Positions 6,896 through 14,200 of a DNA stretch of 16,338 nucleotides are shown here, piece after piece. Position 1 is the first letter of the stretch. Each line of letters begins with the position of its first letter. Location: assembly GCA_021812735.1 (NCBI GenBank), contig JAKAMV010000125.1:1-16338 (forward strand). The letters are read 5' to 3'. A program made the position numbers and the translations under genes. The notes under the pieces are model-generated. The model was not told the DNA's origin. It did not search any database and worked only from the letters and a program-made list of their open reading frames with translations. The stretch comes from Chloroflexota bacterium. GTDB lineage: Bacteria > Chloroflexota > Limnocylindria > Limnocylindrales > CSP1-4.

Positions 6896-7902
6896 CCGCC
6901 ACGGCCCCCGCGCTCGGCCGCCGCCCCGCATCGCCGGCCGAGCCCTTGCGCCGGATCGCCCGCGACAACACCTGGACGCTCAGCCTGCTAGGCCTGCTCG
7001 CGGTGCTGCTCGCGTTCACGAAGTTCGTCAACCCGAACTACGGCGTGACCAGCCTGCAGTACACGGCGACATCGGTCCTGCCGCTCGCCCTCGCCGCCGT
7101 CGCCCAGGCCGTCGTCGTGATGTCGGGCGGGATCGACCTGTCGATCAGCTCCCAGATGGCACTCACCAGCGTGGTGGCGGCGTCGCTCATGAAGAGCTAC
7201 CCGGGCGACATCAACGCAGTTGTCATCGTGGTCCTCACGCTGCTGCTCGGGGTGCTGCTGGGCGCCCTCAACGGCGCGCTCATCGTCCTGACCAGGGTGC
7301 CCGACATCATCGTCACGCTGAGCACGTACTTCGTCTGGGCTGGGTTCGCGCTCCTCGTGCGCCCGGCGCCCGGCGGCGCGGCGGCCGACTGGCTCAAGAA
7401 CCTCGTGGTCGGCTCGGTGGTCGTCGACTGGCTGCCCGTGGCCGCGGTGGTGCTGGTCGTGATCGTGGCCGCGGTGTGGATTCCGGTCGCGCGCTCGAGG
7501 CTGGGCCTGTCCCTCCACGCTGTCGGCAGCAACCGGCTGGCCGCCTTCCGGTGCGGCGTGGGCGTCGACCGCACGAAGTTCCTGTCGTATGCCCTGACCG
7601 GCCTCATGTCCGCGTTCGCGGGCCTGTCGCTGACCGCGAGCACCGGGATCGGGACGCCGGTCCCGGAGCCCACCTACGCCCTGATCAGCATCGCCGCGGT
7701 CGTGCTGGGCGGCGTCAGCCTCGCTGGCGGGGTCGGCGGCGTCTTCGGCCCGATCGTGGCGGTGATCGTGCTCCAGATCATCCGTGACGACATGACGTTC
7801 ATGGGGGTCGACTCCAACTACGGCCTGGTCGCCCAGGGCTTCATCCTGATCGGCGTGCTCATGGTCGGCAGCCTCGTGCAGATGCGAAGGAGGCGGTCGT
7901 GA
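6892..7902 (+). CDS. Sugar ABC transporter permease 1 (RbsC type)
   Basis: A 336-residue polytopic membrane protein of the branched-chain/ribose permease family (BPD_transp_2). After a basic N-terminal tail of about 27 residues, hydrophobic segments alternate to the C-terminus, with a short basic tail RRRRS on the cytoplasmic side. Family landmarks are SGGIDLS (78-84), the cytoplasmic coupling region RSRLGLSLHAVGSNRLAAFRC and the glycine-rich GGVSLAGGVGGVFG segment late in the protein. The ATG at 6892 sits in an ATGA overlap with the ATPase stop, with GGAGGG just upstream inside the ATPase gene. It should form the translocation channel with the second permease. Confidence 0.93.
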   Translation: MTATAPALGRRPASPAEPLRRIARDNTWTLSLLGLLAVLLAFTKFVNPNYGVTSLQYTATSVLPLALAAVAQAVVVMSGGIDLSISSQMALTSVVAASLMKSYPGDINAVVIVVLTLLLGVLLGALNGALIVLTRVPDIIVTLSTYFVWAGFALLVRPAPGGAAADWLKNLVVGSVVVDWLPVAAVVLVVIVAAVWIPVARSRLGLSLHAVGSNRLAAFRCGVGVDRTKFLSYALTGLMSAFAGLSLTASTGIGTPVPEPTYALISIAAVVLGGVSLAGGVGGVFGPIVAVIVLQIIRDDMTFMGVDSNYGLVAQGFILIGVLMVGSLVQMRRRRS

Positions 7903-8894
7903 CCGCGGTGACTCCGAGCGCCAGCGGCCGCCCGTGGCGACGCCGCTCGACTTGGCGCAACCTCATGCGGGACCGCCCGCTGTACCCGCTCCTCGCCCTG
8001 CTGGTCGTGATGGTCGCGTTGGTCCAGCTGGTGCAGCCGGGCACGGTCAGTCCCGGCTGGGCCGCCGTCAATGTGCGTCAGGCCGCTGTGCTCGCGATCC
8101 TCGCCGGGTGCCAGACACTGACCATGCTCACGGGCGGCATCGACCTGTCGGTCGGCTACGTCGCCTCGATGTCGGGCTTCGTGACCGCCACGTTCGTGCA
8201 CCAGCCGGGGGGCTGGGCCCTTGGCGTCGCGGTCGCGCTGGCCGCGGCCGCCTTGGCGGGCGTCGTGAACGGCGTCGGCATCGGCGTGTTCAAGGTGCAT
8301 CCGCTGATCATGACCCTGGGCATGGGCCTGATCGTCTACGGGCTCGCCAATGTGTGGCAGCTGCAGAGCGTCCAGACGGGCTCCGGCGTGCCGCCCGTCC
8401 TGCGCACGCTGGGGGTTGGCATGGTGGCCGACGTCGTCCCGTACAACCTGGGCGTGTTCGTCCCGCTGGCGCTCCTGATCATCGTCGGCCTCCGACGCAC
8501 CGGGTACGGCCGCATGCTGTACGCGATCGGCGACAACCCTGTCGCGGCCCGGCTGTCCGGCGTGCGCGACTGGCAGGTGATCGTGGTCCTGTATGTCATC
8601 TCCGCGCTCCTGGCCGCCATCGCGGGCCTCCTGCAGTCGGGCCTCACGAACACCGCCAGCGTCACCTTGGTCCAGACGTACGTCCTGCCCTCGGTGGCCG
8701 CGACGGTCATCGGCGGCACATCCATCATGGGCGGGCGCGGCGGCTACTCCGGCACCATCGTGGGCGCGCTGATCCTCACCGTGCTGACCGGGTTCCTGAG
8801 CATCCTGCTGCCGGAGCCGTGGCGCCAGATCGTGTTCGGCTCGATCGTGGTTCTGGTGGCTGCCGCCTACACGCGGGTCACGGACGCCGCCTGA
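7899..8894 (+). CDS. Sugar ABC transporter permease 2 (RbsC type)
   Basis: A 331-residue polytopic membrane protein of the same family as its upstream neighbour but clearly diverged from it. Landmarks are TGGIDLS (78-84, at the same position as in permease 1), GYGRMLYAIGDNPVAARLSG as the cytoplasmic coupling region and GGTSIMGGRGGYSG in the last third. The start is GTG at 7899 in a GTGA overlap with the preceding stop, supported by AAGGAGG a few bases upstream. Two different permease genes suggest a heterodimeric channel rather than the homodimer common in RbsC-type systems. The ROK kinase gene begins six bases after its stop. Confidence 0.93.
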   Translation: MTAVTPSASGRPWRRRSTWRNLMRDRPLYPLLALLVVMVALVQLVQPGTVSPGWAAVNVRQAAVLAILAGCQTLTMLTGGIDLSVGYVASMSGFVTATFVHQPGGWALGVAVALAAAALAGVVNGVGIGVFKVHPLIMTLGMGLIVYGLANVWQLQSVQTGSGVPPVLRTLGVGMVADVVPYNLGVFVPLALLIIVGLRRTGYGRMLYAIGDNPVAARLSGVRDWQVIVVLYVISALLAAIAGLLQSGLTNTASVTLVQTYVLPSVAATVIGGTSIMGGRGGYSGTIVGALILTVLTGFLSILLPEPWRQIVFGSIVVLVAAAYTRVTDAA

Positions 8895-8900
8895 CGCGTC

Positions 8901-9839
8901 GTGAGCGACCGCGAGGGTTTATCCAGGCACCTCGGGCTGGACCTGGGCGGCACCAACGTCAAGTGGGCAGTCGTGGAGCAGCACGGCGCCTCGCAGACGG
9001 TCATCGCTCGCGACCAGGTGCCCACGCGGTATGCGTCGGAACCGCAGGACGTGCCGGCTGCGATCGTTGCCCAGCTGGGCGACGTGGCCCGGTCGGCGGC
9101 CGCCGCGTGGGGCCCGATTGCGAGTGTCGGGATTGGCGTTCCGGGACAGTACGACCCGACAACCGGCTGCACGCGGTTCCTCCCGAACGTGCCGGGCCCC
9201 TGGGCCGGGCTGCCCGTCGCGGGGCCGGTTGGCGAGGCGGTAGGCGTGCGTGCGTTCCTGATCAACGACGCGCGCGCGTTCGGCCTTGCGGAGCTCCGCC
9301 TGGGCGCCGGCAGGGGGGCGAGCTCGATGGTCGGCCTGACGCTTGGCACCGGCGTGGGCGGGGCGGTCGCGGTGGGCGGCCGGATCCACCATGGCCACGA
9401 CGGCACGGCCGGCGAGGTCGGACACCAGACCATCGACCCCGACGGACCCTGGTGCCATTGCGGCAACCGAGGCTGCGTCGAGGCGTATGCCCGGGCGGAC
9501 CAGATCAGCGCCGCGTGCGGCACCTCGAGCGTGGAGGAGGCCGTCCGCGCCGCCCGCGCCGGCGAGCCGCGGGCACTGCAGGGCCTGGCCGCTGCCGGAC
9601 GGTACCTCGGCATCGGGATCGCCAACTTGATCACGATCCTGTCACCAGACAGGATCGTGCTCGGCGGCGGCGTCGCGGCGGCGGGCGACCTGCTTGTCGA
9701 GCCGATCCGGGCCGAGATTGCCCGTCGCGTCACCATGACCCCGGTCCACCAAGTGGCGCTGGTGACCGCGGAGCTGGGCACTTGGGCGGGCGCGATCGGC
9801 GCGGCCGTGCACGGAGCTGAGCGCGCGGCCGAGGCCTGA
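8901..9839 (+). CDS. ROK family sugar kinase
   Basis: A 312-residue cytosolic kinase. The N-terminal phosphate-binding motif is LGLDLGGTN (11-19); IGVPGQ (78-83) and IND (121-123), with catalytic Asp123, follow; LTLGTGVGGAV (146-156) is the second phosphate loop. The ROK zinc site is complete: His175 in EVGHQ and Cys185, Cys187, Cys192 in CHCGNRGC. No N-terminal winged helix is present, so this is an enzyme rather than a ROK repressor. It probably phosphorylates the sugar brought in by the transporter encoded just upstream. The start is taken as GTG at 8901, six bases after the permease stop; no strong ribosome-binding site is visible, so translation may depend on coupling. The usual NDAN motif reads NDAR here. 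It is the last gene of the operon. Confidence 0.92.
   Translation: MSDREGLSRHLGLDLGGTNVKWAVVEQHGASQTVIARDQVPTRYASEPQDVPAAIVAQLGDVARSAAAAWGPIASVGIGVPGQYDPTTGCTRFLPNVPGPWAGLPVAGPVGEAVGVRAFLINDARAFGLAELRLGAGRGASSMVGLTLGTGVGGAVAVGGRIHHGHDGTAGEVGHQTIDPDGPWCHCGNRGCVEAYARADQISAACGTSSVEEAVRAARAGEPRALQGLAAAGRYLGIGIANLITILSPDRIVLGGGVAAAGDLLVEPIRAEIARRVTMTPVHQVALVTAELGTWAGAIGAAVHGAERAAEA
9632..9659. repeat. Perfect 12-bp inverted repeat inside the ROK kinase gene
   Basis: CACGATCCTGTC (9632-9643) and its exact complement GACAGGATCGTG (9648-9659) flank a four-base loop. It encodes the conserved ITILSPDRIVLGG stretch, so part of the symmetry may be an accident of codon choice. The stem is strong enough to fold in mRNA. 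Confidence 0.6.
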
Positions 9840-9873
9840 CGGGACGGGTGGGTCGCCCGAGTCTCCGAGCCCG

Positions 9874-9913
9874 GCTGTCGCGGCCCATCGCGTTTGTGAC
9901 GAGCCGCGACAGC
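9874..9913. terminator. Candidate bidirectional terminator hairpin between convergent genes
   Basis: An 11-bp inverted repeat, GCTGTCGCGGC (9874-9884) and GCCGCGACAGC (9903-9913), with an 18-base loop. It lies between the ROK stop and the stop of the minus-strand flavoenzyme, where transcripts converge. The long loop and the lack of a T-tract make this tentative. Nothing else is seen in the 82-base gap. Confidence 0.45.
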
Positions 9914-9921
9914 GCCGATGC

Positions 9922-12096
9922 TTACTCGCCTGCGACCACCCCCGCGAGCTCCAGCATCCGCTTCGCCGTGTAGGAGGGACCCTCTTCGCGCGTCAACTGG
10001 GCCAGGACGTCGATGGGCAGGTTGTCCACGATCGCGCCGTTGGGGTTGAACAGCAGGTTCTGGTCCACGGCGAGGCCGAACGCCGACCCCTCCTTGACCG
10101 CGTGGTAGAGGTTCCGCGGGGCGACCGAGTCGCCCACGTTGAGGACCTGGACGCCCGCCGTTCGCAGCTCCTCGAACAGCTCGGTCGCGGGTCGAGTGTG
10201 GCACGACACCACGTCGTCGATCTCGAGTTCCGTGAGCGCGAAGTCCTTGTCCCGCAGGACGACCGACCCGTCTCGGATCTCGTGAACCGTGGTCGAGGTC
10301 AGTACCGTCACTGGGAACTTGTACGGCTTGGAGTGGAGGACCTCGGCGTCGCCCTGCGCAAAGCGCTTCCGGGCGACGTACATGTGGATGACCTCGCAGT
10401 CGGCCGCGAACTCGCGGTTCTCGGTGACGATCGTGACCTGCCGCCCGATGTCGGCAAGCCACGCCGCCGTGTCGACGGCCGCGTACGAGTCGCCCCACAG
10501 GAGGACGCGCTGGCCGACCTTGCGCATCTTGCGACCACCGGGGTGGCACTCGCATGCGACCTTCGGGCAGGCCATGGTCTCCTCGAACGGGACCACCCGC
10601 GACGCGTCACCCACCACCGGCGGCACGTACGACACGGCGCCTGTGGCGTTGAGGACGACGTCGAAGTCCCGGAGCTCGGCGACGGTCGGCGCGTGGTTGA
10701 GCCGGATGGCGACGTTGAGATCGAGCAGCTGGTCCCGGATCCAGTCGAGGTACCAACGCATCTTCTCCTTGCCCGGGACGAGGCAGACATACTTCATCGC
10801 CCCGCCGAGCTCGCCCGACTTCTCGAACAGCGTGACGCGATGGCCGCGCTCGGTGGCGATGCGCGCAGCCTCCATGCCCGCCGGGCCGCCCCCGACCACC
10901 GCCACCCTCACCGGGCGCTCCGTGCGGGCCATGTCGTCGTAGGCGGGCTGGCCGCAGGCCGCGTTGATGGAGCACGCGATCTCGTGCTTGGCCATCAGCG
11001 ACTCCTGCCAGCAGCCGCCAAGGCAGGAGATGCAGCGCCGGATGGACTTGACCTTGCCGTACTTCGCCTTGACAGGCCAATACGGGTCGGCCAGCAGCTG
11101 CCGCGCGAGGCCGACGAGGTCGGTCTTGCCCTCGGCGATGATCTGCTCGCAGTACTCCGGGTCGCGCAGGGAGTGGGAGGTGATCACCGGGACCCTGACG
11201 ACCTTCTTGGTCGCCTCGGCCGCGTAGGTCGCCCAGCCCTGCGGGTAGTGCATCGGGTCGAACCCAGCGCCGGGAGACTCCTGGATGCCCTGGCTGATGT
11301 CAATCGCGGCGACGCCGGCACGCTCGAGGACACGCGCGGTCTCGAGGCCCTCCTCGAGGCCGCGGCCGCCGGGCACCCACTCCTCGAAGCTGTAGCGGAC
11401 CAGGACCGGGAAGGACTTGCCGCACTTCTTCTGGATCGAGTCGACGACCGCCAGCGGGAGGCGCATCCGGTTCTCGAACGAGCCGCCGAACCGGTCGGTG
11501 CGCAGGTTGAGATACGGGCTCATGAACTCCGAGAGTAGGTACCCGTGGGCGGCGTGCAGCTCGACCGCGTCGAACCCGGCCTGCTTGACGCGCCAGGCCG
11601 CCTCGGAGAACAGGTCCACAAGGTCGAGGATCTCGGCGATCGACGCTTCGCGGATCTCCTTGCCCTTCTCCTCGGCGTTCTCGTAGATGATCTCGTGGCC
11701 GGCCGACCACGGGAGCTTGAGCACGCGGTCGGTGGCGCCCAGCGTGTTGTAGCGGGGGATCGCGCACTGGCGGCCGGGGTGCTGCAGCTGGACCGCGCAC
11801 TTGGCGCCGTAGCGGTGCATCGACTCCGCGAGGCGGGCCAGCCCGGGGACGTAGTTGTCCCCGTCGGCCACGAGGCACGTGACGGTCGGCCGCCCGGTTT
11901 TCATGTCGGGGGTGGTCGCCCCCACGATGACAAACCCGGCTCCGCCCTTGGCGATGTTCGCGTGGTGGTGGATGTCCCGCTCGCTCACCTCGCCGTCCGC
12001 ATGGGACGAGCTGATGTCCGTGGGAACGTGGACGATGCGGTTGGGAAGGGTCAGCGGCCCCAGCTGGAGCGGGCTGAACAGGTGCGCGAAAGACAT
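9922..12096 (-). CDS. Old-yellow-enzyme-type NAD(P)H:flavin oxidoreductase with 4Fe-4S and FAD domains
   Basis: A 724-residue enzyme with the layout of 2,4-dienoyl-CoA reductase (FadH), BaiCD/BaiH and trimethylamine dehydrogenase. An FMN-binding TIM barrel (1 to about 345) carries QLQHPGRQ and HAAHGYLLSEFMSP with His181, His184 and Tyr186. A 4Fe-4S site follows (Cys355, Cys358, Cys362, Cys375; CxxCxxxCx12C). A C-terminal FAD/NAD(P) region starts at VGGGPAGMEA (401-410). The family reduces activated C=C bonds or oxidises amines. The start at 12096 is supported by AGGAG nine bases upstream on the coding strand; the open frame continues upstream to 13221 only because of antisense GC-rich sequence over the AraC gene. 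It is divergent from the AraC gene and convergent with the ROK gene, so it is a separate unit. The substrate is unknown. Confidence 0.92.
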   Translation of the reverse strand: MSFAHLFSPLQLGPLTLPNRIVHVPTDISSSHADGEVSERDIHHHANIAKGGAGFVIVGATTPDMKTGRPTVTCLVADGDNYVPGLARLAESMHRYGAKCAVQLQHPGRQCAIPRYNTLGATDRVLKLPWSAGHEIIYENAEEKGKEIREASIAEILDLVDLFSEAAWRVKQAGFDAVELHAAHGYLLSEFMSPYLNLRTDRFGGSFENRMRLPLAVVDSIQKKCGKSFPVLVRYSFEEWVPGGRGLEEGLETARVLERAGVAAIDISQGIQESPGAGFDPMHYPQGWATYAAEATKKVVRVPVITSHSLRDPEYCEQIIAEGKTDLVGLARQLLADPYWPVKAKYGKVKSIRRCISCLGGCWQESLMAKHEIACSINAACGQPAYDDMARTERPVRVAVVGGGPAGMEAARIATERGHRVTLFEKSGELGGAMKYVCLVPGKEKMRWYLDWIRDQLLDLNVAIRLNHAPTVAELRDFDVVLNATGAVSYVPPVVGDASRVVPFEETMACPKVACECHPGGRKMRKVGQRVLLWGDSYAAVDTAAWLADIGRQVTIVTENREFAADCEVIHMYVARKRFAQGDAEVLHSKPYKFPVTVLTSTTVHEIRDGSVVLRDKDFALTELEIDDVVSCHTRPATELFEELRTAGVQVLNVGDSVAPRNLYHAVKEGSAFGLAVDQNLLFNPNGAIVDNLPIDVLAQLTREEGPSYTAKRMLELAGVVAGE

Positions 12097-12121
12097 GGCT
12101 TGGCTCCTGTCGAACCGACGC

Positions 12122-12146
12122 GGGTCGATGCGCCGATGCTCGACCC
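12122..12146. repeat. Inverted repeat in the flavoenzyme leader
   Basis: GGGTCGA (12122-12128) and TCGACCC (12140-12146) form a 7-bp inverted repeat with an 11-base spacer, which also contains CGATGC repeated eight bases apart. It lies 26-50 bases upstream of the flavoenzyme start, in its probable 5' leader. It could be a protein-binding site or a small mRNA stem; chance is not excluded. Confidence 0.35.
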
Positions 12147-12173
12147 ATCGGCTCCCCGCGACAATGCCAGCAA

Positions 12174-12205
12174 CGGTCGAAGCAGTGGCAGAATCGGTCG
12201 CAGCA
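12174..12205. promoter_or_regulatory. Direct repeat with 21-bp period, candidate AraC-type operator
   Basis: CGGTCGAAGCA (12174-12184) and CGGTCGCAGCA (12195-12205) match at 10 of 11 positions and are spaced exactly 21 bp apart, two helical turns. AraC-family proteins classically bind such direct repeats, as in the araI half-sites. The pair lies in the divergent gap between the flavoenzyme and AraC genes. No convincing -35/-10 pair was found for either gene. Confidence 0.4.
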
Positions 12206-12276
12206 CGGCGGTGTGTCCCGCCTGATCGCTCCAACTGGCCCTGTCCGATTCGGCTGTGAGGCCCGACCCTCCCGGA

Positions 12277-13170
12277 ATGGCTGTGTATGTCTGGCAACAG
12301 GCCATGGACTTGGACTTCCCGCTCGCGGTGCTCGACTATGCGGTCCGCGACGACCGAGACCCGATGCACTGGCACGACCACTTCGAGATCGCGCTGGTCC
12401 TCGAGGGTCGCGGCGAGTTCATGTTCGGGCGTCGGCCGCTCGAGGCCGAGACCGGCGACATCTTCTTCATCGACAACTCCCAGCCCCACGTGGCGCTGGC
12501 AGGCCGCGGAACGCCGATGCGCCTGCTGCTCGTGCTCTTCCGTCCGGAGCTCATCGCCCCGGCGGGTTGCCGCGAGCTGGAGCGCGGCTACCTCGCCCCG
12601 TTCCGGCGGGCTGACGGCAGGTCGCCGCGCGTCCGGGCGGGTACGCCGCTCGCCGCCCGCCTGGGCAGCCTCCTCGTGGGCCTTCGCACCGCATGGGGCC
12701 GTCACGACCCGGCCGAGCGCCATGTGATCGACGCAACGCTCCGCCTCGTGCTCGGTCTGGTGAACCGAGATCCGGAGGCTGGCGCCTCGCCGGACGCGGT
12801 GCGGGCCGCCGCGGATCGGCGCGAGCAGATCCGGCCGGTTCTGGCCTATGTGGACCGCCACTGCCGGGAGGGGATCACCCTCGAGGACGTGTCCGACCTC
12901 GTCCACATCAGCCCGTCGCGAGTGCGCCACGTGTTCAAGGACGTGACCGGCGTCAGCTTCAAGGAGTACGTCACCCAGGTCCGCATCGCGGAGGCGAAGC
13001 GGCTGCTGCTGGCGACGGAGCTGTCGGTGGCCGACGTGGCGCGAACGGTCAGCTACACCAACCTGCACCAGTTCTACAAGGTGTTCGCGCGGTCCTGCGG
13101 CATGTCGCCGGGCGAGTACCGCCGCCACTACTCGGCGTCGGAGCCCGAGCAGATTGCGGCGGGATCGTGA
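12277..13170 (+). CDS. AraC family transcriptional regulator with N-terminal cupin sensor
   Basis: A 297-residue regulator from the ATG at 12277. The N-terminal half is a cupin sensor: HWHDHFEIALVLEGRGEF and, further on, GDIFFIDNSQPHVA. The C-terminal third has the two AraC helix-turn-helix units: ITLEDVSDLVHISPSRVRHVFKD, then the long linking helix, then LSVADVARTVSYTNLHQFYKVF, ending in the family signature region MSPGEYRRHY. The start is uncertain: GTG at 12256 would add seven residues, and neither start has a good ribosome-binding site; a leaderless transcript is possible. It is divergent from the flavoenzyme gene, which it may control, and is followed 52 bases later by a GNAT gene. The ligand is unknown; cupin AraC proteins often sense sugars or small acids. 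Confidence 0.9.
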   Translation: MAVYVWQQAMDLDFPLAVLDYAVRDDRDPMHWHDHFEIALVLEGRGEFMFGRRPLEAETGDIFFIDNSQPHVALAGRGTPMRLLLVLFRPELIAPAGCRELERGYLAPFRRADGRSPRVRAGTPLAARLGSLLVGLRTAWGRHDPAERHVIDATLRLVLGLVNRDPEAGASPDAVRAAADRREQIRPVLAYVDRHCREGITLEDVSDLVHISPSRVRHVFKDVTGVSFKEYVTQVRIAEAKRLLLATELSVADVARTVSYTNLHQFYKVFARSCGMSPGEYRRHYSASEPEQIAAGS

Positions 13171-13222
13171 GCCACCCCGCGCGCCATGCGGCGGCCGCCG
13201 CTCCGGGCAAGGAGGACGCACG

Positions 13223-14104
13223 ATGACGGTCGGGGCCCCCGAAGCGGTTGGGATCCGGATCCGCGAGGCGGTTGACGCCGACTGGGAGGAGGCCGGCCGG
13301 ATCTGCTACGAGGCCTTCGCCACCCTGGCCGACCGGCACGGGTTTCCCCACGACTTCCCCACGGTCGCCGCGGCCGCCGAGCCGATCCGGTACCTGATCA
13401 ATCACCCGAGCATCTACGGGGTCGTCGCCGAGAGGGACGGGCGCGTCATCGGGTCGAACTTCCTCGACGAGCGCGGCGTGATCTCGGCGATCGGCCCGAT
13501 CAGCGTGGACCCGCAGGCGCAGGACCGCCACGTGGGCCGGATGCTGATGAACGCCGTCCTCGACCGGGCGCAGGTGCAGCAGGTGCCCGGCGTGCGGCTC
13601 CTGCAGATCGCCTACCACAACCGGTCGCTGAGCCTGTACGCGAAGCTGGGCATGCAGGTGCGCGGCTCGTTCGCGGCGATGCACGGCGCGCCGATCCTCG
13701 AGCGGCTGCCCGGCTACGACGTCCGCCCGGCCGTGCCCGATGACGAGCCCGCGATGAACGCGCTGTGCGCGCGCGTGCACGGGCACACCCGTGCGGGCGA
13801 GGTGGCCGAGGCCGTCGCCGCGGGATCGGCCCGAGTGGTCGAGCACCTCGGGCGGATCACCGGCTACACGAACCGGATCAGCTACTTCGCGCACTCGGTG
13901 GCCGAGACCAACGACGACATGCGCGCGCTGGTCTCCGAGGCCGAGGACTTCGGCACGCCCGGCTTCCTGGTGCCGCTCGCGAACAACGACCTGTTCCGCT
14001 GGTGCCTGGACCGCGGCTTGGAGGTGTTCTTCGTGCTCAACATGATGACGATCGGGCTGTACCAGGAGCCCGAGGGCGCGTACCTGCCGTCGGTCGGCTA
14101 CTGA
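13223..14104 (+). CDS. GNAT family N-acetyltransferase
   Basis: A 293-residue protein with a clear GNAT domain in the first half: a starting strand IRIREAVDADW, the central strand VISAIGPISVDP (about 86-97), then the acetyl-CoA pyrophosphate loop in QAQDRHVGRMLM (98-109) and the helix-strand LLQIAYHNRSLSLYAKLGM typical of motif B. The second half begins another strand, YDVRPAVPDDEPAMNAL, which looks like the start of a second, diverged GNAT-like domain, giving about twice the length of a single-domain GNAT. The ATG at 13223 follows AAGGAGG at 13209-13215. It is probably co-transcribed with the AraC gene. The acceptor substrate is unknown. Confidence 0.85.
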   Translation: MTVGAPEAVGIRIREAVDADWEEAGRICYEAFATLADRHGFPHDFPTVAAAAEPIRYLINHPSIYGVVAERDGRVIGSNFLDERGVISAIGPISVDPQAQDRHVGRMLMNAVLDRAQVQQVPGVRLLQIAYHNRSLSLYAKLGMQVRGSFAAMHGAPILERLPGYDVRPAVPDDEPAMNALCARVHGHTRAGEVAEAVAAGSARVVEHLGRITGYTNRISYFAHSVAETNDDMRALVSEAEDFGTPGFLVPLANNDLFRWCLDRGLEVFFVLNMMTIGLYQEPEGAYLPSVGY

Positions 14105-14170
14105 CGTCCGTGCCCGCCGCCGGCGTCACGCGAATCTGAGACTGGCACCGCCTACGCGATCGCCCGCGGA

Positions 14171-14199
14171 ACGGCCACGTGAGCGCAGCGGGTGGCCGT
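14171..14199. terminator. Candidate bidirectional terminator hairpin
   Basis: ACGGCCAC (14171-14178) pairs with GTGGCCGT (14192-14199) around a 13-base loop, directly beside the stop of the minus-strand MBL gene and 66 bases after the GNAT stop. Its position between convergent genes fits a shared terminator. No T-tract is present. The rest of the 96-base gap shows nothing recognisable. Confidence 0.45.
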
Positions 14200-14200
14200 C

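Noticed and set aside
7934..9820. Plus-strand 628-codon frame overlapping permease 2 and the ROK kinase
   Set aside because: It is an Arg/Pro/Gly-rich translation in the wrong frame over two well-conserved genes.
12097..13221. N-terminal extension of the flavoenzyme frame across the AraC gene
   Set aside because: The extension is antisense to the conserved AraC protein and unlike any ene-reductase, and the ATG at 12096 has a good ribosome-binding site and the family's normal N-terminus.
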